From Desulfopila sp. IMCC35008 (GTDB lineage Bacteria > Desulfobacterota > Desulfobulbia > Desulfobulbales > Desulfocapsaceae): DNA of 64,000 nucleotides. Positions 46,299 to 53,791 of the stretch are shown here, piece by piece; the first letter of the stretch is position 1; every line of letters begins with the position of its first letter. Below the pieces are notes generated by a model. That model did not search any database. It had not been told where the DNA came from and saw only the letters and a program-made list of their open reading frames with translations. Location of the stretch: assembly GCF_010646885.2 (NCBI RefSeq), contig NZ_CP050700.1:4304501-4368500 (forward strand), written 5' to 3'. A program made the position numbers and the translations under genes.

Positions 46299-47195
46299 TT
46301 AACAAGTTTCTTCCGCAAAAGTGATAGCCGCTAGTCGCTTCTTTTCTATATCTCGTAACAGCTTTATTTGAGTATTGATTTCATCCTCATTTGTAAGAAT
46401 GATATGCTGTTCCTTTGCTGGCTTTTTTTCATGACCCTTGGTGAGATTCAATCTTTTCTGAAAGTAAAAATGAAAAGCTGCCTTAACCTCAACTTCTGCC
46501 ACTCCATTGACCATATTATAATCGCGCTCAATGAGTTTCTTTTGGCTTGGTGTCAAATCAGGATGTGTGGTAATTCGATATGATACGGAGTTGTGCCATA
46601 AAAAATCATTTGAGTGATCAATGGACTCCATGCGGATATCTCCCACTGACAGAATTCGTCCCAGATTAAAGTCCCTGTACTCCTTGTTATTATGACATAG
46701 AGAACGTACATGCCACCTATGCTCTGCAAAACCAAGTGCATGAGGTGAAATCCATCTCTTAGCAGGTTTAGGGCTATTCATTGATTGATATTCAATCATT
46801 ATGGAATGGTGGGAATGCAAGCAACTAAGAATAGCCTTTAAAATAGGCGTTTCTATCATTCTTTCCAGGTTTGGCAACTGGTATGCCGGGGGGATTTTGC
46901 CACAAGAAAAAACTCCTTTTGTCTTGTCACGTAGCGCTATTAACAAACGTGATAGATAGGATTGACTGTTGAAAGATACGAAAAAAGGATCAAACCCTTC
47001 AGCCGCAATATACTGCTTCATCCTCTTATCATAGTAAAGATTAGAGGGAGCTTTCTCCTGGTAAAGCTTCAGATCTTTAGTAGATTGCGGGGTAGAAATG
47101 TCAAAATAATCAATAAGATCTCCACGGCTAATCTTCTCTTCCCAGGCTAATCGAGACTCGATAAACTCAAGTCTTTTTCGTACATTCCACTTCAT
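46299..47195 (-). CDS. WYL-domain transcription regulator, BrxR/CapW-like
   Basis: 298 residues. An N-terminal winged HTH (about 1-75: LEFIESRLAWEEKISRGDLIDYFDIS) is followed by a WYL ligand-binding domain (about 125-200: SIMIEYQSM, RWISPHALGFAEHRWHVRSLCH) and a C-terminal dimerisation region. Such proteins repress BREX, CBASS and other defence operons until a ligand relieves them. It is the first gene of the 27-kb minus-strand operon, so autoregulation of the whole cargo is likely. Confidence 0.8.
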   Translation of the reverse strand: MKWNVRKRLEFIESRLAWEEKISRGDLIDYFDISTPQSTKDLKLYQEKAPSNLYYDKRMKQYIAAEGFDPFFVSFNSQSYLSRLLIALRDKTKGVFSCGKIPPAYQLPNLERMIETPILKAILSCLHSHHSIMIEYQSMNSPKPAKRWISPHALGFAEHRWHVRSLCHNNKEYRDFNLGRILSVGDIRMESIDHSNDFLWHNSVSYRITTHPDLTPSQKKLIERDYNMVNGVAEVEVKAAFHFYFQKRLNLTKGHEKKPAKEQHIILTNEDEINTQIKLLRDIEKKRLAAITFAEETC

Positions 47196-47516
47196 TCCAT
47201 ACCTACCAAATAGTTATTTTTTAGTTGCAATGGTTTTAGTATCATATTTTTTAATACTTGTATAGGACCGACATTTACAATTATTTATTATCTCATGACA
47301 ATACCCGACAAGGATATATAATATCCTACTGAATTCACAAATGAGAATGATAATTATGCGGACATTCTTCATGACAACATTATGGCCAGTCTGACAGTGT
47401 CCCAAAAAGTAAACTTTGTGAGACGTTTTAATTGACTAGTCTCAATAAATGTCTCAGAATGCATTTCTCAAATCGTCTAAGAGTATTTGCGACTAATCTG
47501 ATTCGGAGGAAATGGG
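47196..47516. promoter_or_regulatory. divergent control region with palindromes
   Basis: This 321-bp gap separates the defence operon (-) from the serine recombinase (+). It contains AGTAT/ATACT at 47238-47258 and the palindrome GGATAT-ATA-ATATCC at 47313-47327. The latter is AT-rich enough to overlap a promoter and is a good candidate WYL-regulator operator. Repeats nearer the recombinase are listed separately. No gene is visible. Confidence 0.4.
47419..47482 (+). repeat. GTCTCA repeat cluster, possible resolution (res) site
   Basis: TGAGAC (47419-47424) and GTCTCA (47439-47444) form an inverted pair. Further copies or near copies follow at 47451-47456 (GTCTCA), 47466-47470 (TCTCA) and 47475 onward (GTCTA). 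The cluster ends about 35 bp before the serine recombinase start, where resolvase subsites usually lie. Confidence 0.4.
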
Positions 47517-48068
47517 ATGGCACTGGTCGGGTATGCACGAGTAAGTTCAATTGGACAAAGTCTAGATGTGCAAATGGATATGCTCCAGCACTGTGATAAA
47601 GTTTTCAAAGAGAAAAAAAGCGGTTCTTCTGACAAGCGACCAAGATTGAAAGCCTGCCTCGAGTATGTAAGGGAAGGGGATACGCTCGTCGTTACCCGTC
47701 TTGACAGACTTGCTCGCTCAACGCTTCACCTGTGCCAAATAGCAGACGAACTACAAAAAAAAGACGTGAACCTTCAGGTTTTATCACAAAACATTAACAC
47801 CGGTGATGCCACCGGCAGGTTACTTTTCAACATGCTTGGAGCTATATCACAATTTGAAACAGAGATTCGTGCTGAACGACAGATGGATGGAATTCTCAAG
47901 GCAAAAGAAAAAGGGGTTAGCTTTGGGCGAAAAAAGAAATTGACCCAGGACCAGATTCAGCAACTACATAAGAGACGAGCAAGTGGGGAACTGATTAAAA
48001 CATTGATGAAGGAATACGATCTATCCAAAGCTAGTATCTATCGTTACCTTTCCTCCCAAACTGGATGA
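47517..48068 (+). CDS. serine recombinase (resolvase/invertase family)
   Basis: 183 residues, the usual size for small serine recombinases. The N-terminal catalytic domain has YARVSS with Ser10 as likely nucleophile and the RLDRLARS motif near 61-68. A C-terminal HTH follows (GELIKTLMKEYDLSKASIYRYLSS). With the adjacent partition genes and a TrfA-like initiator, a role as plasmid multimer resolvase is more likely than transposition. A dedicated transposase is absent. Confidence 0.85.
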   Translation: MALVGYARVSSIGQSLDVQMDMLQHCDKVFKEKKSGSSDKRPRLKACLEYVREGDTLVVTRLDRLARSTLHLCQIADELQKKDVNLQVLSQNINTGDATGRLLFNMLGAISQFETEIRAERQMDGILKAKEKGVSFGRKKKLTQDQIQQLHKRRASGELIKTLMKEYDLSKASIYRYLSSQTG

Positions 48069-48150
48069 TCTAGATCAAGTGCCTCCATAAAATCTTCCAC
48101 GAACTATCACTTGATTTGAATGGGAAAGAGAGATAGGCTAATATCCTCAG

Positions 48151-48198
48151 TAGACAAATTGTTATCTTTTTGTCTATTTTTAAATTAATCTTTTTATA
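48151..48198 (+). promoter_or_regulatory. partition operator/centromere-like repeats upstream of parA
   Basis: TAGACAA (48151-48157) and TTGTCTA (48170-48176) form a perfect inverted repeat. The direct-repeat unit TATCTTTTTGTCTATTTT spans 48163-48180, with a partial unit AATCTTTTTATA at 48187-48198. The same unit recurs downstream of the cassette (49135-49176). Confidence 0.55.
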
Positions 48199-48212
48199 CA
48201 TCCAGAACAGCC

Positions 48213-48848
48213 ATGAAAACTATCTCTTTCGTCTCCCAAAAGGGCGGCGTTGGCAAAAGCACCCTGGCCCTCGCAACCGCCTATGAGGCATCCAAAAGTG
48301 GATTATCTGTGAAGGTCGCCGACATGGACACCCAGCAAGGTACCCTTTCCGACCTCCATCGGCAGCGCCTCAACAACGGTATCTCTTCCATTGGCTCTGT
48401 TGAAATCTTTGCGACGATCAATGATCTCAAAAAATCTGTGACAAATAGCGATTATGATTTCCTGATTATTGACGGTACTCCTAGAGCCAGTAAAGGTACT
48501 CTCGCTGCCGGAAAAATATCCGACCTCATTGTATTGCCTTGTTGTTCAAGCAGGGCTGATCTTATCCCCACCATCAAGCTTGGGCACGAGCTGGTTAAAA
48601 ATCAGATACCTCGCCGCAATATTGTCTTCGCTTTGTCCAGGGTCAACACAGCGTCAGAAATCGAAGATGCAAGGGAGTTCATCACCGAATCCGGTTTTAA
48701 AGTGCTTGATGGCTGTGTTTTTGAAAAACCTGGTTACAGACAAGCTCAGAACGATGGCTACGCTTTGACGGAGACAAAATGGAAAAGCCTCAACAATAAG
48801 GCAAACATTGTTTTGGAAAGCATCTTAACCAACTTACTGAGCGAGTAG
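48213..48848 (+). CDS. parA: ParA-type partition ATPase
   Basis: 211 residues, the short type Ib form without an N-terminal HTH. The deviant Walker A SQKGGVGKST is at residues 8-17, and the Walker B-like DFLIIDGTPR at about 85-94. It would move element copies along the nucleoid together with the small protein encoded 4 bp downstream. Confidence 0.88.
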   Translation: MKTISFVSQKGGVGKSTLALATAYEASKSGLSVKVADMDTQQGTLSDLHRQRLNNGISSIGSVEIFATINDLKKSVTNSDYDFLIIDGTPRASKGTLAAGKISDLIVLPCCSSRADLIPTIKLGHELVKNQIPRRNIVFALSRVNTASEIEDAREFITESGFKVLDGCVFEKPGYRQAQNDGYALTETKWKSLNNKANIVLESILTNLLSE

Positions 48849-48852
48849 GATA

Positions 48853-49125
48853 ATGGCAGATTTCAGCAAAATAAAGCAGACCAGGAAAAGCCGTTTCGGA
48901 GATGCGCCCTCACCAGAGGAGAATGATAATAACCTCGATGCGCCGGAGACAGCCCCTGCACGTAAACCAAGAAATAAAACAGGACGAACGGTGCCATTTG
49001 CTACCAAAGTTACCGCTGAGTTTGATGAAGAATTCAGGCGCATCGCATTCTTTGGCAAAATGAAAAAGGTCGAACTACTTGAAAAAGCGTTAGAAGCCTA
49101 CAAGAAAGCGAACAACATCGAATAG
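48853..49125 (+). CDS. small ParG-like centromere-binding protein
   Basis: 90 residues. The N-terminus (about 1-50) is basic, unstructured and proline-rich. The C-terminus (GRTVPFATKVTAEFDEEFRRIAFFGKMKKVELLEKALEAYKK) has the strand-helix-helix pattern of ribbon-helix-helix proteins. Type Ib partition partners (ParG) have this layout and repress the par operon by binding repeats such as those at 48151 and 49135. Confidence 0.65.
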   Translation: MADFSKIKQTRKSRFGDAPSPEENDNNLDAPETAPARKPRNKTGRTVPFATKVTAEFDEEFRRIAFFGKMKKVELLEKALEAYKKANNIE

Positions 49126-49176
49126 ATAAATTTATATCTTTTTATCTATTATTCATTTTATCTTTTTCCCTATTTA
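49124..49176 (+). repeat. downstream copies of the par repeat unit
   Basis: TATCTTTTTATCTATT at 49135-49150 and TATCTTTTTCCCTATTTA at 49159-49176 match the unit upstream of parA. AGATAAA (49124-49130) and TTTATCT (49141-49147) are inverted. They lie between the partition cassette and the WGR gene and could be a second centromere or operator. Confidence 0.55.
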
Positions 49177-49252
49177 TACTATAGTACAATGATAAAGAAC
49201 ACAGCGATATATCTATCAGCAAGGACATTTGGTCCTGGGAAAAGGATAAAAA

Positions 49253-49549
49253 ATGGACTGCCACAAATACGCATATTATGTGTGCATCATCCCTGACCGA
49301 AACAAAAAAGCGTTCTATGAGCTTTTCGCAGGGAAAGACCTTTTTGGCTTTATCCTGATCAGGAGATGGGGAAGGATTGGTACCAGAGGGCAGCCAGGGA
49401 AAAAGCAACGTTTTCTCGAGGAAACGGGAATGCTGAAGGAATATGAGCGAGTACACCAGGAACGGATAAAACGTGGGTACCTGGAGGTGAACCAAACCTT
49501 CCATGAGATTATGAACCAGAAAGCAGATGACTCTGTTTCTCACCCATAG
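49253..49549 (+). CDS. WGR-domain protein
   Basis: 98 residues that are essentially a single WGR domain: FILIRRWGRIGTRGQ (about 33-47), then KKQRFLE and a helix rich in K/E. WGR domains bind nucleic-acid ends in PARPs and also occur alone in plasmids and phages. Function here is unknown. It lies before the HU gene with a 43-bp gap to the HU start used here. Confidence 0.75.
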   Translation: MDCHKYAYYVCIIPDRNKKAFYELFAGKDLFGFILIRRWGRIGTRGQPGKKQRFLEETGMLKEYERVHQERIKRGYLEVNQTFHEIMNQKADDSVSHP

Positions 49550-49592
49550 CAGAAAATTTCACTTTTCAACCAAACACAATCAGGAGAAAGAC

Positions 49593-49868
49593 ATGAACAA
49601 GAAAGAGCTGATCGATTATATTGCGGACAACGCCGGACTTGAAAAGAAACAAGCGGCAGCAGCCCTGGATGCAACACTCAAAGGCATTACCGAATCGTTG
49701 GGCAGAAAGGACAAGGTCACCCTTATCGGTTTTGGCACCTTCTCAACATCAGAGAGAGCTGAGAGGCAGGGAAAAAATCCGCAGAACGGCAAGGCAATGA
49801 CAATTCCAGCCAAGACAGTTGTCAAATTCAAGGCGGGAAAGGCTTTGGGTGATGAGGTTAATGCTTAA
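49593..49868 (+). CDS. HU-family nucleoid protein
   Basis: 91 residues from the ATG at 49593, which is preceded by AGGAGAAAG as ribosome-binding site; the frame is open further upstream but without a site. It shows the typical HU text MNKKELIDYIADNAGLEKK, the GFGTFSTSERAER strand and the DNA-binding arm NPQNGKAMTIPA. It likely compacts the element or assists its recombination and partition complexes. Confidence 0.93.
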   Translation: MNKKELIDYIADNAGLEKKQAAAALDATLKGITESLGRKDKVTLIGFGTFSTSERAERQGKNPQNGKAMTIPAKTVVKFKAGKALGDEVNA

Positions 49869-49898
49869 TCCCTTCTAGCCGTTATGAGTTTTCAATTA

Positions 49899-49936
49899 GC
49901 CGCGATCAACACTCCCTATGATCGCGGCCTTCTTTT
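49899..49936 (+). terminator. intrinsic terminator after HU gene
   Basis: Perfect 10-bp stem GCCGCGATCA (49899-49908) with its complement (49919-49928), a 10-nt loop and a CTTCTTTT tail. It closes the recombinase-par-WGR-HU block. Confidence 0.85.
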
Positions 49937-50044
49937 CTGGCCAATTATTGCCAGAGGCTGTTCATCACCTCAGGTGCTCTTGAAATAATATCCTCTTTCC
50001 TATACGTACAAAACCACCCCCTGTAGTTTACGTTTTCTCAACTA

Positions 50045-50136
50045 TGCGGCACAATATGCCGCACACAAGATATATTGCAAACCTCGCTAAAAATTGATAG
50101 TTTACAGCTCTAGCTTTTTTACGGCGCTATTCGCCG
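50045..50136 (+). promoter_or_regulatory. tandem palindromes upstream of abiEi, candidate autoregulatory operators
   Basis: TGCGGCA-CAATA-TGCCGCA (50045-50063) and CGGCG-CTATT-CGCCG (50122-50136) are two perfect inverted repeats with 5-bp loops. Both share the core GCGGC/GCCGC or a close variant, 114 and 23 bp before the start codon. AbiEi-type antitoxins are known to bind such repeats and repress their own operon. Confidence 0.65.
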
Positions 50137-50158
50137 CAAATACACAAATAAGCAAACT

Positions 50159-50938
50159 ATGACAAAGTCACGCTATAAAGCAGAGCTTGAAAAACTCTTA
50201 CCATTTGGCATGGTTGCCACCAAACAGTGGCTGACAAGCAAAGGGATAAGCAGACATTTCCTGGATAATGGCGTAAAAAGCGGCAGCATAATCTCCATAA
50301 CACCGGGATTGTATTGCAGAGCAGGTATACCGATAACCTGGGAAGGAGTTGTAACTTCTCTTCAGACAATGTCCGAGTGGCCTGTGCATGTAGGTGGCAT
50401 CTCTTCGCTGGAGTTGTCAGGTTTCGCCCATTATCTCACTCCCCAAGGAAAGAAACTAATCCATCTCTTTTCTGAAGAAAAACTACCGACATGGCTTAAC
50501 AGAGTTTCGTCCAAATATGAATTCCGCCACCATACTGCCAAGAAAATATGGTTACCAGGTGTGATGGAAAATTCAAAAGTTATAAAAGAACACAGTTGGC
50601 GGGAGGATCTGCCCTCTTTTTGCGCTTCAAGCCCTGAAAAAGGGTACCTGGAAATGCTGATGGACGTTCCAGGAACAATCAGCTTCGAACACGCAGATGA
50701 GATAATGCAGGGACTAACGAACTTGTCTCCCAACAGGTTGAATCTCTTGCTATCATCCTGCTGTCATGTGAAGGTCAAGAGACTGTTTTTCTGGTTTGGA
50801 AGAAGGCACAATTACAGATGGTATCAGAAAATAACACCGAATGATTTTGATCTGGGTAGCGGTAAAAGGGTCGTTGCACCAGGTGGCAAACTTGACACTG
50901 AGTTCCTGATAACGGTCCCGGAGAGTATGCATGGATAG
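50159..50938 (+). CDS. abiEi: AbiEi-type antitoxin / transcriptional regulator
   Basis: 259 residues. An N-terminal winged HTH (about 8-60: LLPFGMVATKQWLTSKGISRHFLDNGVKSGSI) is followed by GLYCRAG and the AbiEi C-terminal domain (WPVHVGGISSLELSGFAHYL). This is the antitoxin and repressor of type IV toxin-antitoxin pairs that abort phage infection. It overlaps the toxin gene by 8 bp. Confidence 0.85.
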   Translation: MTKSRYKAELEKLLPFGMVATKQWLTSKGISRHFLDNGVKSGSIISITPGLYCRAGIPITWEGVVTSLQTMSEWPVHVGGISSLELSGFAHYLTPQGKKLIHLFSEEKLPTWLNRVSSKYEFRHHTAKKIWLPGVMENSKVIKEHSWREDLPSFCASSPEKGYLEMLMDVPGTISFEHADEIMQGLTNLSPNRLNLLLSSCCHVKVKRLFFWFGRRHNYRWYQKITPNDFDLGSGKRVVAPGGKLDTEFLITVPESMHG

Positions 50939-51863
50939 GGCTTCAACATATTATAAGCAGGTACAGTTACTCATTCAGATCCTTCCAATCATCGCGGAGG
51001 AAGACTGTTTTGCACTGAAGGGTGGGACAGCAATCAACCTGTTTGAAAAAAATCTCCCACGCCTGTCAGTCGATATCGATCTGGTTTTTCTTCCAGTATT
51101 AGACAGAAAAGCTTCGCTGACTGAAATTTCTACGGCCTTAGCCAGGATTGCAAAAGAAATAAGAGAAACCTGGAGCGAAGCCCGTGTAGTTGAGGCCTTC
51201 CAAGATAAACAGGATGCATTACGGCTTATCGTCTCCAGAAATGGTGTTCAGGTTAAAATTGAATTGTCACCTGTTTTGCGTGGAACTGTTTACGAGCCGG
51301 AAATGAGAAGCGTCTGCGACAAGGTTGAAGATGAGTTCGGGTTTGCAGAGATACAAGTGGTCCACCCTGCCGACCTCTATGCCGGGAAAATATGTGCAGC
51401 GCTTGATCGCCAGCACCCGAGAGACCTTTACGACATCTTGTTGCTTCTGGACGATACTGGGATTAACGAGGAGTTACGAAGAGCTTTCATTGTCTATCTC
51501 ATAAGCCATCCAAGACCAATCTCAGAACTCCTGCAGCCAGGCTTAAAGGACATCTCGGGCACCTATTATGGCGAGTTTGAGCATATGACGGAAGAACAAG
51601 TAACTAAAGATAGGCTGGAGGAGGGTTTGAAGCAGCTTATTACAACTATTAATTCCGGTCTCACTGAAAATGAACGTCAATTTCTGCTGAGTTTCAAACA
51701 GAATAAACCTGATTGGGAGCTGCTTGGATTACCCGGGATTAAAGAGTTGCCGGCAGTAAAATGGAAACAGCAAAACCTGGGCAAGATGCCTGCTGAAAAG
51801 CACAAAACTGCTTTGGAAAAGCTGCAATCCGTATTGTATGACGAGAGGTGGTTATCAAAATGA
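50931..51863 (+). CDS. abiEii: AbiEii nucleotidyltransferase toxin
   Basis: 310 residues. The nucleotidyltransferase fold is clear: ALKGGTAINLF (about 26-36), RLSVDIDLVFLP with the DxD metal site (about 43-54), VKIELSP and HPADLYAGKICAALDRQHPRDLYD. AbiEii relatives transfer nucleotides to tRNA or other targets and halt growth. All key motifs are intact. The 3' end overlaps the next gene by 4 bp (ATGA). Confidence 0.9.
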   Translation: MDRASTYYKQVQLLIQILPIIAEEDCFALKGGTAINLFEKNLPRLSVDIDLVFLPVLDRKASLTEISTALARIAKEIRETWSEARVVEAFQDKQDALRLIVSRNGVQVKIELSPVLRGTVYEPEMRSVCDKVEDEFGFAEIQVVHPADLYAGKICAALDRQHPRDLYDILLLLDDTGINEELRRAFIVYLISHPRPISELLQPGLKDISGTYYGEFEHMTEEQVTKDRLEEGLKQLITTINSGLTENERQFLLSFKQNKPDWELLGLPGIKELPAVKWKQQNLGKMPAEKHKTALEKLQSVLYDERWLSK

Positions 51864-52966
51864 CCAGGCCAAGGAAGATGTCCCCCGAATCCAAGCTAAC
51901 AGCACAACCGTTAATTGAGATTGCTCGTAAGCATTTCGTGCAGGATCTTTCCGGTGCAGCCATTCCCGGCAGTCGAATCAACAATATATTGAAACAGGTA
52001 GAGTCTGGATCTCCACTCTCCAACTTTACCCTCCAATATCTACAGAAAAACGGATTTCTCGCTTTGTTGAGTTATGTGAAAAATGAGATTTCCTTCGTTG
52101 ATTTTCAAAAAGCTGCAAAACCGGAACAGGCCAAGCGTCAGGAGCTCACGAAAGACAAAATATCGTGGGAAGAGGCAGAAAGAAGGAAGAAAAGAGAGGC
52201 CCTGCTCGCTAAAGCCAGGCAAGAGCAAGAACGTGCTGCCGCAAGGAGACGGGCCTATGAAAATGACCCTAAAACCATCGCCAAGCGGAAGCAAAATAAA
52301 CTCCGGGCCAGGTATAACCTGTCATTTTATATTGAAAGAGAACATTTCCCAAGACTCATGAACATTCTTGGGAATGTTGATAGAGGGCTTCGTTTAACGG
52401 AAAATGATATCGCCTGGCTCACGACTAAAGACTATGAGTACGAATATTACACAGAAGAACTCAGAGAACGTTACCATGAAAACGAAGCTGAATTCTACGC
52501 TAAGGAATTTCAAAAGCGCAGAGATCCATGGTTAGCAGTGAACGCGAGCAGCCACTTCCGCAAATGTCAAAGAGCTGCGGAAGCTGACACCATGTTAAAA
52601 ACGATCAAGACCTCAAAAATAAATAAAAAGAAGCTGAGGTCTGCCCTTTGCACGACCCATGGCGGGGTTAAACGAGATCTACACAAGTATAACGAAGCGA
52701 TAACTTTGGGAGAACAAGCACACGAACTCACCCCAAAAGATTTTCGCCCCTGCACATTATTGGGCGCTGTGAATATGGAAATGGGAAATCACAGTATGGG
52801 GGAGGCATGGTATGAAAAAGCTATTGAACGTGGCGCCAGTGAGAAATCAGTTGATGACGATCTTCGTAGCATCTTTATGCGTGCGACCTCTGCTAAACGA
52901 GAAGAATTACGTGCTTACCTGTTAAAAAAAGATCCTCACCGTTACAGATGGGCAAAAAAGAAATAA
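51860..52966 (+). CDS. hypothetical TPR-like protein in the abiE operon
   Basis: 368 residues from the ATG that overlaps the toxin stop; a GTG four codons upstream is less likely. The middle is a highly charged helix (WEEAERRKKREALLAKARQ). The C-terminal part has two or three TPR-like helices (LLGAVNMEMGNHSMGEAWYEKAIERG). Not recognised as part of classical AbiE. Translational coupling to the toxin suggests it belongs to the same module. Confidence 0.6.
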   Translation: MTRPRKMSPESKLTAQPLIEIARKHFVQDLSGAAIPGSRINNILKQVESGSPLSNFTLQYLQKNGFLALLSYVKNEISFVDFQKAAKPEQAKRQELTKDKISWEEAERRKKREALLAKARQEQERAAARRRAYENDPKTIAKRKQNKLRARYNLSFYIEREHFPRLMNILGNVDRGLRLTENDIAWLTTKDYEYEYYTEELRERYHENEAEFYAKEFQKRRDPWLAVNASSHFRKCQRAAEADTMLKTIKTSKINKKKLRSALCTTHGGVKRDLHKYNEAITLGEQAHELTPKDFRPCTLLGAVNMEMGNHSMGEAWYEKAIERGASEKSVDDDLRSIFMRATSAKREELRAYLLKKDPHRYRWAKKK

Positions 52967-52975
52967 TAAAGAAAA

Positions 52976-53704
52976 ATGCGGATTGAAAAATCTTCAGGTG
53001 AACCGATCGAATCCCTTGCAGACTGGGCTCACCTGTATGATTCCACTAAAACGGCACATCAATGGAAAGTTGGTCGGAGTGCCCACGCAATTGCAGATTT
53101 TGTTTTGCATCATGATGGGTGCAATATACTCCAAAGTCGTGCAAGCAGTGCAATAGGACAAGACATTGTACTTGATCGTGTTGTCCCTGAGTATGAAGTC
53201 CGGTTCGATTATTTCGGCCGAGGGCGAGTACATGATTTGGCAATGTTCGGAAAAGCCCAAAATGGCCAAACCGTTTTTGTCGGTGTTGAAGCAAAAGTTG
53301 ATGAGACCTTCGGCCCCACAGTACATGACTATTATTTGGCAGCAAAAGCCAAACAGATAACCGGCATCTCGACAAATGCCCCAAAGAGAGTTGAGCAGCT
53401 GCTATCAATGCATTTCACGGAACCTAACGTTTCTATGTTTGATGTTCGCTATCAGCTCTTGTATGCAACCGCAGGTACGTTGGCTGCAGGGGCTGATATA
53501 TCCATTTTATACGTGGCAGTATTTTTGACCAACCTATACGACGAAACAATTGGAGAAAGTAACCATCGAGATTATTTGAACTTTATGTCAGATATAGGTG
53601 CCACCCCTCACGCTTCAGATCAAAGTAGGGAAGATATGAGTGTTCATAAGGCTGTTTTGCAGGGTGAGATTCTGACCTGTATACATGAGCACTTCCAGCA
53701 GTGA
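52976..53704 (+). CDS. putative PD-(D/E)XK nuclease-fold protein (DUF6946-like)
   Basis: 242 residues. The start SLADWAHLYDSTKTAHQWKVGRSAHAIADF resembles DUF6946 proteins. The core has an aspartate in VHDLAMFG followed by VFVGVEAKVDE, whose ExK fits a PD-(D/E)XK nuclease site. It lies 9 bp after the TPR-like gene and ends the operon. A nuclease role is inferred from the motif only. Confidence 0.5.
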   Translation: MRIEKSSGEPIESLADWAHLYDSTKTAHQWKVGRSAHAIADFVLHHDGCNILQSRASSAIGQDIVLDRVVPEYEVRFDYFGRGRVHDLAMFGKAQNGQTVFVGVEAKVDETFGPTVHDYYLAAKAKQITGISTNAPKRVEQLLSMHFTEPNVSMFDVRYQLLYATAGTLAAGADISILYVAVFLTNLYDETIGESNHRDYLNFMSDIGATPHASDQSREDMSVHKAVLQGEILTCIHEHFQQ

Positions 53705-53726
53705 ATTTGTTTTCTTACTGGCCATA

Positions 53727-53757
53727 AAAAAAGCCGCCTCCCCGAAGGAAAGCGGCT
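53727..53757 (-). terminator. intrinsic terminator of the recombination operon
   Basis: On the minus strand the sequence AGCCGCTTTCC, a TTCG tetraloop, and the complementary arm GGGAGGCGGCT are followed by a run of T. All eleven positions can pair if G-U is allowed. It may also stop the convergent abiE operon. Confidence 0.85.
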
Positions 53758-53791
53758 GGTAGTCTAAGGGTATCAGGAATCAGATAAGCCC

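Noticed and set aside
22109-47195. BREX system (types 2 or 4)
   Set aside because: PglW-like and BrxC-like proteins and a PP-loop enzyme are present, but no PglZ phosphatase, PglX methyltransferase or BrxL is visible, and DUF4007 plus DptH-like parts fit phosphorothioation better.
47419-49176. CRISPR array from the short AT-rich repeats
   Set aside because: Repeats are too short, irregularly spaced and partly inverted; there are no spacers of uniform length and no cas genes.
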